From Galaxea fascicularis (lineage: Eukaryota > Cnidaria > Anthozoa > Scleractinia > Euphylliidae), in contig OX419343.1 in assembly GCA_948470475.1 (NCBI GenBank), positions 25,113,302-25,177,301 of the forward strand: a stretch of DNA of 64,000 nucleotides. Reading direction: 5' to 3'. Of this stretch, positions 11,500 through 23,055 are shown one piece after another. The notes under the pieces are model-generated. The model had not been told where the DNA came from. It saw only the letters and a program-made list of their open reading frames with translations, and searched no databases. The translations under genes were made by a program, and so were the position numbers. The stretch's first letter is position 1; each line of letters opens with the position of its first letter.

Positions 11500-14400
11500 T
11501 TACATGGCATATTTCTTTTTTCCACACTCATTTATGACACATATATGCTGTGAAGAGACAAAAACACAAAGATTAACAAACTTCAGTACGTAACTGTTAG
11601 TGGTTGGCTAATTTATAAGATCTTTTATACTACAAGTTTTCTATTTAGAAAGCAAAGCATTGTTAAGACTCTTTATACTACCAAGTAAAACTATTGAAAG
11701 GACATTAAATCAAAATACTTACATTAAGATCTCTGAAATGTTCATTATAATCCTACAAAACAAAACATGATAATTCATTGTCAAAAGATAAACATAGCAA
11801 ACAAATCTTCATATTTGCATATTTCATTATTATCAACTAATATTAATAATTTTACACAGAATCAATGAGTTTCATTTAATGAACCTACCAGGGCATAGCC
11901 CACCACAAATTTATCAGGTATCTCAAATCCAATGTCTGAAAAAATAAAAAACATAAAATTGGTGATCTTGAATCTCCTTTAGCACCTTTTCCACTAATTC
12001 TTAAAAAGTTAAAAGTTAATGTTCACCCCTTCTTCTCATTGGCCCAAGGTTAACTCTAAAAGTCGCGAGATCAATACAAATATTGAGTGTAGTCCTGAGA
12101 AGGACTGTTTGTGATGACATTGACTGACGTTTCGACAACCTGAGCGGAAGTCATCATCACTTGACTCTGATGATGACTTCCGCTCAGGTTGTCGAAACGT
12201 CAGTCAATGTCATCACAAACAGTCCTTCTCAGGACTACACTCACCCGGACGATCGTACTTCACTTAATTATGACATGACTCCTGGGTTCAAACCATTTAC
12301 GATAATACAAATATTCTTGCTGATCACCATAAGGGGTTGAAGATTTAACGCTAGCAGCTTAGGATGGTCATCCACGTCCAGTATCTTGCTCCCTTTAAAA
12401 AGCCCCCCCCTCCCCTCCCTCCTAATCAATAATCCACCATGTTGCTGTGATGTTATCAGTCACACCCCAGTGGTTCAGATTTTAGAGAGCACTGTCACAT
12501 GCCTTAAATGTATTTAGTTTAAAGCTTCATTTCCCCTCACAAGTAGTTTTATAATGTTAGTACAGAGTCCCAGATTAGAGGATTTTTTATTGACTGATTG
12601 ATAGCTTTATCACAAATCAAACTCAGAAAAGGATTCCTTCAAATTAAAGCAACAAATTCTGTTGACAAAGTCACAAGAATGTACTTACAGTCTGGTCGGT
12701 AACCATTACTTTTGGGTGTTCTTTTAACCAGCAAACTGCAATCCAGATACAGCTATAAATCACTACCATGCTGTTACCACATTCTCTACACAGAACCAAA
12801 ATTACATTTCATTCTCTGACATGGACAATCATCATTTGACTTACCTTGCTACTTTGATGGAAGCTGGACTAAACTTGTTAAGAGTGGTAAGCAGTTTCTG
12901 CATGGTAGCTCCAGTATCCACAATATCCTGTTAAATCATACACAAGAGGAAAGATGTAAAGCCCAATGCTGCCAGGCACTTCAAATCTGGCAAGAAAATG
13001 ATGTACACGTACTATAACTTCAACTCTCCACAATAACAACAACAAATCTTAAGACTTGCAAGAAGTTAAAAATTATCTCCTTTTTTATTTAAACAACTGA
13101 AGTGTCAGATTTGAAAACATACCTCAACAACTAAAACATGCTGAAAGAAAATAAATATATAATACAAATTAAAGACCTGTCTGGTTACATCCCTTCACTC
13201 TTGCAATCATGAGCCACTGTATCATGCAGGTCACCTCCAAAGGGCTTCAGTTAAGTATGTGCTACTAACAATAAATAGCTTTTGTAATGCAAATAGCCAC
13301 ATTTAACACATTAATCCAAGATTTACATTGACTCGCCAGGTCTTTTAATTTACTCTGCAATGCCTCCTTTGTCATCATCAAACTGACTCCTTCAGTATGA
13401 GGGCATCCTCTTCTTTGTCATAATATGTAAATGTACATGTATGTATACTGATTGAGATGTCATAATAATAATTATTATTAAGATGTCCGCAAATAAGAGA
13501 TTTTTTATATGAGAAAAATAAAGCCTTTACACTTGAGCCTAGTGGTTTGCTACATCAGCCATTTTCAAGATTTAGCATCGACTTGGTCTCAGGCTTGGTC
13601 TTAAAACATGAAGCATAAAGGAGTTCACCCAAATCAGTCCACACATTTCAGCTATGACTAATATTAAAGGAATCAAATATTAAAATTAATATTAAAGGAA
13701 TCAAAGTTACCTTTCCCTTTAGCGATGACAAATCATCGCTTCCAATCACTTTTACTTCACCAGAGGAGTGGTCATCCTAAAGCCAAGTTTGGAAAAAAAG
13801 ACAATTTAACAAAACACTGCCTCTAGTTAGTACCCATCAGCTGGCTTTTATAGCCAGCACGTACTTTTACAGGGTTGAGATAGTCAGCTAGATGTTCCTA
13901 CGACTAGTGACATTCAAATTGGAGCTACAATGTAGATCTCCCTGAACTCAATGACAAACCCTGTTTAGAGCCCAAATTTACAATGTATTATGACAGTTTC
14001 TTCGTGCAGAAATATGTTAAACCTTTACCTCATAACTTTTTAATCTGATGAAATCAACAGACATCTGGACTGACTGCTCTGTTAAACAAGGAAAAAACAC
14101 ATTTAGAGACATCCATCTGTTGTTACCCCTCAAAACCCTAATATCAGTAAGTAAAACCATACATTTTCCATGGTAATGATGACGAAAATTTGTTAAACAA
14201 TCAAGACCTTTATGACATGTTGATCACATCCTTTTTTCTCACAACCTTTATATTTGATTGCGCAGTGGTACCATAAGGAGAAATTAAAGATTGATCTCTG
14301 TTAGGGGTTTAAGGGTTAAGTGAACTCCTTTCCACTCCAAATAAGACATAAAGAATGGTTGGTTTCAATAGCTAACTTAGTATTGCTTTACTACAACATT

Positions 14401-17038
14401 AACCAAATTAACAACTTTATGGCATCTGATCAGCCACAACAGATGCTCAGGTAGTCTCTGCACTAGATAAAGATGTTATTGCACCTGTTATTTGAAGTCA
14501 AAATTAATTATCTAGTTGAGTGTAATCCTGAGAAGGACTTCTGTTATCTGTTAATGGCAACCACTGATGATTTGACAATCTAAAGATGGCTTTTACTCAA
14601 GTGAGTCGAAAGGGTATTGAAACATCAGATCTATATAGTCACAAAAAAACAGTCCTTCTCATGAATCAAATCCTCTAGATGATGCTTTTATGCCATAAGG
14701 CATATGATGACAACGATTTTAATGACAGCAATGGTGATGGCACTTTACCTAGTCAATCATAAGTTCCAACTCTTTATAATGAAACAGTGATTGTTTGTTT
14801 ACCTCCACTGGCACTGATTGACCTAATACATTCCATCAGGTCGCCAAAAAACTGATAGCCACCTTTCAGCACACACAGTCCAATAAGAGGGCCTTTCCCA
14901 ACTTCACGGCAAATATTCCTTGCCAATCTCTCAATTCTAAAAGACAGCATAATGTAGCATAATGTTTATGTGGCTTTAGACAGGGACACAACCGGGTTTT
15001 CCCTTCAAAATGAAGTAGCAGTCGACTTGAACGAAGCAGACAGAGCTGCAGGAAAGGACGTGTCAGCAAATTCTAATAACATTTGATTTGATTTGATTTA
15101 GAGTTTATTTGATTTACAGTCTCCACAATTAGTAGAGCATCCATGCTCCACTAGAATAATTTGAGACCTTTTATTATTATAAACAATTCTTTGGGACACA
15201 GTTGCCAGCAACTGAGCTGTTCCAAGAGGAAAACCCTGACTTAAAATAGCTACTATTAGTTTGCTTGGTTCCAGAAAGTACCTGCACCCCATTACCACCA
15301 CTGAGGAACACTAGAAACTCTGCTGAGGGGGGAGAGTAAAGATTATTGTGGGGGAGGGGTAGACAGAAGGGAGATGGATAAGGTTCTGCCACAAGTTAAA
15401 GGAGAGTATGAAACCAACAGAGTTTTAAAAGTGCTTGAATGTTCCAGTACATAATTTCCACTGAGGAAAAGCAGTTGGCATAAGTTGTCACTTCATTTCC
15501 TTCACCTTGTGATTTCAGGACCATATCCAGATTCACTCCAACAAGGTGTCAGCAGCCTAATCTGCCTGATTCATTTGATTAAACCTTATTATCAGCACCA
15601 ACTACATTTGTTACATCTTGATCAAATGAAAAGTCCATCTTGCTTGCTATGATATAAGGTTCCAGTAAAGATGGATAGAGGAATACTACTTTTAATGCAA
15701 GAAATGTCTTGCTGTATGTTTTACCTGTCACCAATCAGACCTTTTGGTATCAAAATAGATTCCACATCATTCTCATAGTGCTTTGGTAAGCAAAACATAT
15801 CCAGAGAGTACCCTTCATAGTCATCTGGAATCTATTTGATATAAACAAATGGTGAAATTTATTCATGATAAAAATGCTTCATAAGCATTCATCCATGCAA
15901 GTTTCGTTTACATCTTTTCTTCTATCCGTGGGTAATCACAACATCAATGCAATCATTAACAATCAAGCCCCAGTTGTTAAAAGAGCATATAGTCTAATAT
16001 TTATGCAACTTAGTTAACATATATCTGATTGTTAATGTACCAGGCAAGACTTCCACGCAGCCCCAATACATTAGTTATGCATTCACTTTGTGACTTAAAT
16101 TCTAATTGTTTTTGGAACAGGGTTAGTATGACAGTGATGCATGTATATAATTACTGTATGGGACTTTGCAGAAATCTTTCCAATGTACTGCAACTAACAC
16201 AGATTTAACAACTAGATTAAGTGTCTTATCTAATGGATCAAACTATTGCTACACTCCAAAAACACTGGGGCCAGGAGGAGAGAAGATCAGCTAAATGACC
16301 TATATCGAAATATATTTTCTGGATAGAGTCGTTTTAATGTAGATACAACAATCAATTTCCTTTTTCCTTTTTTACATATTTTTTTTAATTGCAGGGGCTT
16401 ATCAGAACAATAGTTGTAAGTTTTATTCAGCACGATAAAATTAATTAAACTAGTGAAAGATTAGGGTAAATAAGCGAATGATACTATTCTGAGAGGATAC
16501 TTATAATGGTATGACATATTCGTTTATTTGGATCCCGTTGGTGTCAGCGTCTGCCCCGGTGAAAACAATTTGAGATAAAATAGAGAGGAAATGAAAGCCT
16601 ACATAGTCATCCTCCAATGATAGCACTGATTTGCAAACGGTAATTAAAATCGAACCCTCGCAGGTGATCGAAATAAGCTTAATAACATCACTTGTCAAAA
16701 AAAAAGATTTATACTTTACACCACACATTCAGGAACATTTTCATACAGACTAAATAAAAAACAGAACAGTATCTGTTCAGAAGGCGTGACATGAAATCAC
16801 TGTTTCGCTTACGCGTTAACTCATTTTGGTACAACTATAAAGTTCGGTTGCGCCATGAACTTGAGGGCGCGTGACAAGTGTCAACAAACTTCGATAATTA
16901 AAACTTCTACAGCTGTCCCATAATTGTATCCTTTGCATTGCTTTAAGGATATACATAAGAGAGGAATATTAAGAAGGCTTCGAAGGGGAGCAAGAAGTGA
17001 TTTCACTAGCTTACCTTGATACAATCTTTCGAAGCCAT
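11500..17038 (-). CDS. HPRT1: Hypoxanthine-guanine phosphoribosyltransferase, complete, 11 exons
   Basis: Complement of 17015-17038, 15725-15831, 14803-14936, 14029-14078, 13711-13776, 13123-13140, 12845-12927, 12689-12735, 11889-11935, 11723-11752 and 11500-11547: 654 nt, 217 residues (human HPRT1 has 218). The enzyme joins hypoxanthine or guanine to PRPP, giving IMP or GMP, in cytosolic purine salvage. Visible family features are the LKGGY pyrophosphate-binding loop, [11 protein letters not shown] before the flexible loop, the PRPP motif [12 protein letters not shown], the KRTP lysine that contacts the base, and [18 protein letters not shown]. Exons of 107, 66, 18, 83 and 47 bp match human exons 2, 4, 5, 6 and 7, and two extra introns split human exons 3 and 8. 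The motif has Ala where human has Lys (DTGKT); bacterial homologues vary at this site, so I expect an active enzyme. Confidence 0.97.
12085..12303. mobile_element. Palindrome-bearing element with exact 12-bp target duplication
   Basis: A 219-bp insertion in an HPRT1 intron. Its left 158 bp form a long palindrome (arms gagtgtagtcctgagaagga and its complement). The rest ends with GGGTTCAAACC at 12284-12294, which resembles a pol III box B. The insertion is flanked by AATACAAATATT at 12073-12084 and again at 12304-12315, an exact 12-bp duplication. A duplication of that length fits target-primed (SINE/LINE-type) insertion better than a classical DNA transposon. Confidence 0.75.
14517..14690. repeat. 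Diverged copy of the 12085-12303 element
   Basis: The left end gagtgtaatcctgagaagga and the later acagtccttctcatgaatc correspond to the two arms of the element at 12085-12303, but the middle is eroded. It lies in an HPRT1 intron. Confidence 0.5.
16040..16160 (+). repeat. Dispersed repeat copy (family also at 36090-36200 and 45110-45225)
   Basis: The segments ccacgcagccccaatacatt and tttttggaacagggttagta recur on the opposite strand near 36090-36200 and in a more diverged form near 45115-45215. It lies in HPRT1 intron 1. Family unknown. Confidence 0.5.
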
Positions 17039-17046
17039 CATTATTT

Positions 17047-17371
17047 CACGTGAATTCACGCGGGAAAAAAATCGTATAGATGCTGTGTAACCTCTCCTTT
17101 TGAATTCCACTGATGAACAGGCAGTACTGGGTCACATTTTTACAGGCCTATTTTGAAGCGCAGCCTCGAAACGTCTGACGAATATATTTTTATCCACCGC
17201 TCAGAATTTTCACATCAGTTTTTATCTACCAAAAGCGCTCCACAGTTTCATAGTTGTTAGTTTACAAACCTTGCCACGTGCATGAGAATCACGTCACGTT
17301 TTTTTTAACATTACACGTAACGTTTTCCCAGCGCGCACGTTCAACGTGCTGCCTCTTTTTCAAATCACGTG
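17047..17371. promoter_or_regulatory. Cluster of CACGTG E-boxes upstream of HPRT1
   Basis: Perfect CACGTG palindromes occur at 17047-17052, 17275-17280 and 17366-17371, within 335 bp upstream of the HPRT1 start, alongside several ACGT-core near matches. These are potential sites for bHLH-zip factors (Myc/Max, USF, MITF/TFE family). Function is inferred from motif density and position only. Confidence 0.35.
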
Positions 17372-17553
17372 TAAGCTTTATCATTCATCCACCTGACAAT
17401 GGTTTTCCCCAAGGAAGGGGGATTGGGCATACCCACGGGGTTTGACATTTTTTCCTTCAAATTTTGGTCAATTTTTTCACCTTGCGGCAAAAATGTATAT
17501 TCAAATTCCTTCACCCTAGGGAGATTTTGTAGAACATCGAAACAACTAATTAA

Positions 17554-18239
17554 TACCGTAGCCCATATAGGACATCTAAAATATTTTTTTTTCGATTGAA
17601 ATTTTCATCTCAAATGTTTGTTACAAAATCTGAGTTGTTAATCTGTTCAAATAAACAACGGATTTTTACAGCAAAAATCCGCGTTGTTTGATCTCCAAAA
17701 TACGCAACTCGGATTTCTAGCGCAAAAATTCGAGTTGTTAATTTTTCAATTAAGTAACTCAGATTTTTAGCGCAAAAATCCGAGTTGCTAACTTTATGAT
17801 TAAACAACTCGGATTTCTAACGCAAAAATCCGAGTTGTTTTATCTCCAAAATACACCACTAGGATTTCTAACGCAAAAATCCGAGTTGATAATTTTTCAA
17901 TTAAACAATTCGGATTTTTACCGCAAAAATCCGAGTTGTTTAATCTCTAAAATACACAACTCGAACTTTTAACGCAAAAATCCGAGTTGTTTAATCTCTA
18001 AAAATACACAACTCGGATTTCTAGCGTAAAAATCCGAGTTGTTTAATTGAGAAATTAACAACTCGGATTTTTGCGCTAGAAATCCGAGTTGCGTATTTTG
18101 GAGATCAAACAACGCGGATTTTTGCTGTAAAAATCCGTTGTTTATTTGAACAGATTAACAACTCAGATTTTGTAACAAACATTTGAGATGAAAATTTCAA
18201 TCAAAAAAAAAATTTAGATGTCCTATATGGGTCACGGTA
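17554..18239. mobile_element. Nested-palindrome TIR element of 686 bp
   Basis: Long terminal inverted repeats of about 200 bp (17554-17752 and about 18043-18239) begin TACCGT and share cccatataggacatcta. The ends are flanked by AATTAA on both sides (17548-17553 and 18240-18245). Between and within the arms, small palindromes such as aactcggatttttagcgc / gcgcaaaaatccgagtt recur about ten times with variable 20-30 bp spacers. There is no open frame with recognisable content. It resembles a foldback-type MITE. Confidence 0.8.
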
Positions 18240-19505
18240 AATTAAAGAAACCATATTAAAATCGTCAAAAGTAAGAGACTTCAATATTAGAGGTAACTTG
18301 CACAATGATTAATAATTTTACTCGGTTCAAATCACATCCAGACTTCTTTACGCCAGCACGTGAAAAATCGATCTATTGGCTAATAGTGCAAATTTGATTC
18401 TGCCTTCACCATTTGTACATCGTGCCATTGTATTGGCACAGGCAGACTTATATCGGCCAAACTTGGATCATGGTGACCCTCGTTGGCCAATATCGGCCAA
18501 GGGTCGCCCTTCATTAAACGTCCAGTCAAGCGACACACGTTTCCTTTGTAGCGGCAATTAGAAATGAAATGAACAAAGTTTTCTTCACAATTTTGTTTTG
18601 AGTCATTTTCATAAGGAAATCAGCCTGTCTCTTGGGGATGCACGCAAATAGTGTATATTCAAACAGTTTAGCAACATTTGGTATTCAAATAAGAATTCAC
18701 TCTGAATGCCAGTTCAGTTCGGACTGATTTTGGTTTGAATGAAAGTGAACGTTCAGTTGCATTCGCAAGCTGCTGCCAGTACATCAAAGTCCGTTAACTC
18801 CATTTTTATCCCGATACACTTCCTGTGCTTTAGTGGCGAGCACTTTATCAGCCGACAACGCACTCGTGAGACACTTAGGCTGGCGTTATGGCCACTGACT
18901 GAACAAGTCAAGTAATGGACGGAAATTATGTTGCTCCATGGCCAAATCAAGCAAAGGATTTCGATCCCGCGAATTCTGACGATAAATTACATGATTGTGC
19001 GTTTACAATTCTTTCAAGTGAAAGTGACAACAAACGCTGCATTCTTCAGCGAAGACAATCGAGTGGATGTGATGTTGGGTGACTCATGCAGTCAAGAGAG
19101 CACTTGCCGTTGTTTTGCAACGATCGTCATTTAAATGGATGGTTTTCAACCAACAAAATAATAAAACAAACTGGAAACGTGCAGCCATTGGGCTGCCTGA
19201 AGTCTCTTGATTTGTCCACAGGAATTCACTGACAATTTCCGGAGAGCGTGTTGTACATCAGCGGGTTTTCAGTTTGCTCTAGTGTCTGTTGAGCAAGTGA
19301 TTATTGGTCAGTTTAATTTGACGTATTTTATTGCTGTGTGGATAGTATGCGGTCTAGTTGACATTTCATTTCCAAAACTATGAATGCTGATCAAAAGATT
19401 TTATTTAATAAGCACCTTTTGATGCCCTATATAATTTAATTTCGTGTCATGTTTAAAGCTTTTACCAAATTCTGAATTCAATTTTACTAAGTTGTTGATT
19501 GCAGA

Positions 19506-19738
19506 ATAGGGACCTTTAGATTTGAGTAGGAGTACGAGATCGAGTACGAGTACGACTTTTCATATCCTGTTCGCGTGCTTTAGATGATCACTAGTGACAC
19601 CAATCTTGTTTCTACAATCTACGGATGTACTGGTAAGTAACAAGGAAGACTGAGCGTTCAGGGGAGGGGACTAGTTTGAAATTAAAAATTCGTACTCGTA
19701 CTCGATCTCGTACTCGTACTCAAATCTAAAGGTCCCTA
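19506..19738. mobile_element. MITE nested in left arm of the giant inverted repeat
   Basis: Terminal inverted repeats of about 45 bp: agggacctttagatttgag at the left and ctcaaatctaaaggtccct at the right, with stacked gagtac units. The body matches the diverged copy at 10915-11103. Confidence 0.8.
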
Positions 19739-19876
19739 ATATGCCAACAACAACAACAACAACAAACCAAAAAAGCGAACATAAAAACCCACAAGAAATA
19801 CACTTAAACGCGTTGATGTGCACTGAGCTGAAAATAGCAGACCCTAAAACGATATTGGGCGATATAGGCAACCCGT

Positions 19877-20076
19877 NNNNNNNNNNNNNNNNNNNNNNNN
19901 NNNNNNNNNNNNNNNNNNNNNNNNNNNNNNNNNNNNNNNNNNNNNNNNNNNNNNNNNNNNNNNNNNNNNNNNNNNNNNNNNNNNNNNNNNNNNNNNNNNN
20001 NNNNNNNNNNNNNNNNNNNNNNNNNNNNNNNNNNNNNNNNNNNNNNNNNNNNNNNNNNNNNNNNNNNNNNNNNNNN
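19877..20076. other. Assembly gap of 200 N
   Basis: Exactly 200 N bases in the loop of the giant inverted repeat. The sequence on its right is a tandem minisatellite, so the gap probably hides more copies of that array. Any open frame across it is meaningless. Confidence 0.99.
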
Positions 20077-20235
20077 CCAATATTGGTCATGGGTCACCCA
20101 TATTGACCAATATTTGTAAAGGGACGCCCATAGTGGCCAATATTGGTGTAGGGTCACCCATACTGTTCAATATTGGTGAAGGGGTCCCCTATATTGGCCA
20201 TTATTTTTCACGGGTTGCCTATATCGCCCAATATC
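20077..20235. repeat. Minisatellite, unit about 30 bp, at least five copies
   Basis: Units starting ccaatattgg and containing a gggtcaccca-like core recur about every 30 bp (20077, 20107, 20137, 20168, 20198, 20228). Similar ccaatattggcc motifs appear within the outer arms near 18480 and 21590. Confidence 0.75.
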
Positions 20236-20345
20236 GTTTTAGGGTCTGCTATTTTCAGCTCAGTGCACATCAACGCGTTTAAGTGTATTTCTTGTGGGTT
20301 TTTATGTTCGCTTTTCTGTTTTGTTGTTGTTGTTGTTGTTGGCAT

Positions 20346-20579
20346 ATTAGGGACCTTTAGATTTGAGTACGAGTACGAGATCGAGTACGAGTACGAATTT
20401 TTAATTTCAAACTAGTCCCCTCCCCTGAACGCTCAGTCTTCCTTGTTACTTACCAGTACATCCGTAGATTGTAGAAACAAGATTGGTGTCACTAGTGATC
20501 ATCTAAAGCACGCGAACAGGATATGAAAAGTCGTACTCGTACTTGATCTCGTACTCCTACTCAAATCTAAAGGTCCCTA
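20346..20579. mobile_element. MITE nested in right arm of the giant inverted repeat
   Basis: Inverted counterpart of the copy at 19506-19738, with the same agggacctttagatttgag terminus and gatcactagtgac-type body. Confidence 0.8.
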
Positions 20580-21793
20580 TTCTGCAATCAACAACTTAGT
20601 AAAATTGAATTCAGAATTTGGTAAAAGCTTTAAACATGACACGAAATTAAATTATATAGGGCATCAAAAGGTGCTTATTAAATAAAATCTTTTGATCAGC
20701 ATTCATAGTTTTGGAAATGAAATGTCAACTAGACCGCATACTATCCACACAGCAATAAAATACGTCAAATTAAACTGACCAATAATCACTTGCTCAACAG
20801 ACACTAGAGCAAACTGAAAACCCGCTGATGTACAACACGCTCTCCGGAAATTGTCAGTGAATTCCTGTGGACAAATCAAGAGACTTCAGGCAGCCCAATG
20901 GCTGCACGTTTCCAGTTTGTTTTATTATTTTGTTGGTTGAAAACCATCCATTTAAATGACGATCGTTGCAAAACAACGGCAAGTGCTCTCTTGACTGCAT
21001 GAGTCACCCAACATCACATCCACTCGATTGTCTTCGCTGAAGAATGCAGCGTTTGTTGTCACTTTCACTTGAAAGAATTGTAAACGCACAATCATGTAAT
21101 TTATCGTCAGAATTCGCGGGATCGAAATCCTTTGCTTGATTTGGCCATGGAGCAACATAATTTCCGTCCATTACTTGACTTGTTCAGTCAGTGGCCATAA
21201 CGCCAGCCTAAGTGTCTCACGAGTGCGTTGTCGGCTGATAAAGTGCTCGCCACTAAAGCACAGGAAGTGTATCGGGATAAAAATGGAGTTAACGGACTTT
21301 GATGTACTGGCAGCAGCTTGCGAATGCAACTGAACGTTCACTTTCATTCAAACCAAAATCAGTCCGAACTGAACTGGCATTCAGAGTGAATTCTTATTTG
21401 AATACCAAATGTTGCTAAACTGTTTGAATATACACTATTTGCGTGCATCCCCAAGAGACAGGCTGATTTCCCTATGAAAATGACTCAAAACAAAATTGTG
21501 AAGAAAATTTTGTTCATTTCCTTTCTAATTGCCGCTACAAAGGAAACGTGTGTCGCTTGACTGGACGTTTAATGAGGGGCGACCCTTGGCCAATATTGGC
21601 CACTATTGGCCAACGAGGGTCACCATGATCCAAGTTTGGCCGATATAAGTCTGCCTGTGCCAATACAATGGCACGATTGAGAAGTGGTGAAGGCAGAACC
21701 AAATTTGCACTATTAGCCAATAGATCGATTTTTCACCTGCTGGCGTAAAGTAGTTTGAATGTGATTTGAACCCAGTAAAATTATTAATCATTG

Positions 21794-23055
21794 AAAATAG
21801 TTAGATGATATATTTTCTTGCGTGACGTGATAACGCTTCGGTTTTAGTGAAGGCAAGAATAATCATCTCCTCTGATAAAAGCTTTCCACACGAACTGTCT
21901 GTGCTTATCAGAACAAGCCTTGGAATCAGTTCCACATAAAGGTTGAAGCGTTCTCCAATCATAATTCAAAAGTATTGAGTTTCGTATTTTCATCATCTGA
22001 ATTTTATATCTGAATTTTTACTTCCAGATCACAGATCACATATGATATATGTCAATTCATTGTCCAGCAGACAGGTGCTGAGGAATAGACAAATTTATCA
22101 GCCAAAGTGTGTCGGCTTGATATAACCCCAAATTCTCATAACTAATGTACAAGGAACTGTGCAGCAGCTAGAAATGAGATTTAAGAATCAAATCTTGGGA
22201 GGTAATGGTAAAGCTCTTCCTAGACTCTTTTTATCCGCAATTCGAGAAGTACTTATGTAGTTTCTAGGTTAAATCCGTTCTTTAAAACCTTTATTCGTAG
22301 CACAGATTAGTCTTTTAGTTGCGTGAAATCCAAGGTGTTCAATGTACCCCCTGACGCTTGTTGTCGATAACTCTATAACTGAAGCAGTTATTCAAAAACA
22401 GCGATCGCGACTTCAAAAATCGCAACGCAGGCATGTGATTTCTTTTGCTTGGATTCCAGCAGGTGATTTGAAAGCTTATGGAAATAGGAGTTACTTGCGG
22501 ATAATAGTTGGGATGAGCGTTACTTTTTTCCCCTTCGCAACAAACGTCTCGTCCTGGTTATAAAGTTGATCCTTCCAAACATTTTTCTGGATTCCGATGA
22601 AGCCTTCAGAGATTAACTGACACTATTTGGGCAAATGAGCGACAAATCTGTTCTCTATAACTTTTAAAAACTGTGAGAAGCTGAAGTTCAATCGCAGAAT
22701 GCGCAAATAGTTTCACAGACAGTTACGGAAATAAAACGTTTTCCCAAGTTTCATTGTTTTCATATTTTTACGACAGCGAAATAAGCTAAGGTTGCTTGTA
22801 GTGGGATTTTAAAGAACCATCTTCACACTTCATCCATATTTCACGACAGCCACTCCTAATCTTCAGACAGTTTTATTAATGGAGAAAGAATTAGGAGTTG
22901 ACTTCCAACTGCCTTGTTGTTTTTACTTGGGACTTATCTGTCCAAGTAGATTATAAAGAAACTATTGTTTCAAAAAAGTCATTAGCTGCCTTGCTTACCG
23001 AAGCCTTAGGCGCGTTAAAGTACATGGGCCACACAAAGCGTGCTTGAAATCTCCC
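21794..23055. other. Intergenic DNA, no gene recognised
   Basis: AT-rich sequence with one 73-codon frame (22342-22563) that has no recognisable motif or splice context. I see no gene here. Confidence 0.5.

Larger units (their letters stand above)
18303..21793. repeat. Giant inverted repeat, two arms of about 1.57 kb
   Basis: The left arm 18303-19876 and the right arm about 20209-21793 are reverse complements along their length, from caatgattaataatttt at the outer edge to acccgt/acgggt at the inner edge. They are not identical: there are scattered substitutions and an indel of about 10 bp (around 18500 versus 21590). Each arm carries an inverted copy of a small MITE and ccaatattggcc-type units, and no supported gene. 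The loop holds a gap and a minisatellite. It may be a large foldback transposon, an inverted segmental duplication, or an assembly artefact at the gap. Confidence 0.85.

Noticed and set aside
14300..14325. Telomere-like ttaggg words (also near 31050)
   Set aside because: Only isolated ttagggg/ttaaggg words within degenerate repeats, with no tandem array.
17600..18190. Regularly spaced ~34-bp repeats that resemble a CRISPR array
   Set aside because: The repeats are palindromes of variable length, the spacers are similar to each other, the whole block is itself an inverted repeat with a target duplication, and the genome is eukaryotic.
19671..20157. Open frames across the N run
   Set aside because: They are composed mainly of undetermined bases.
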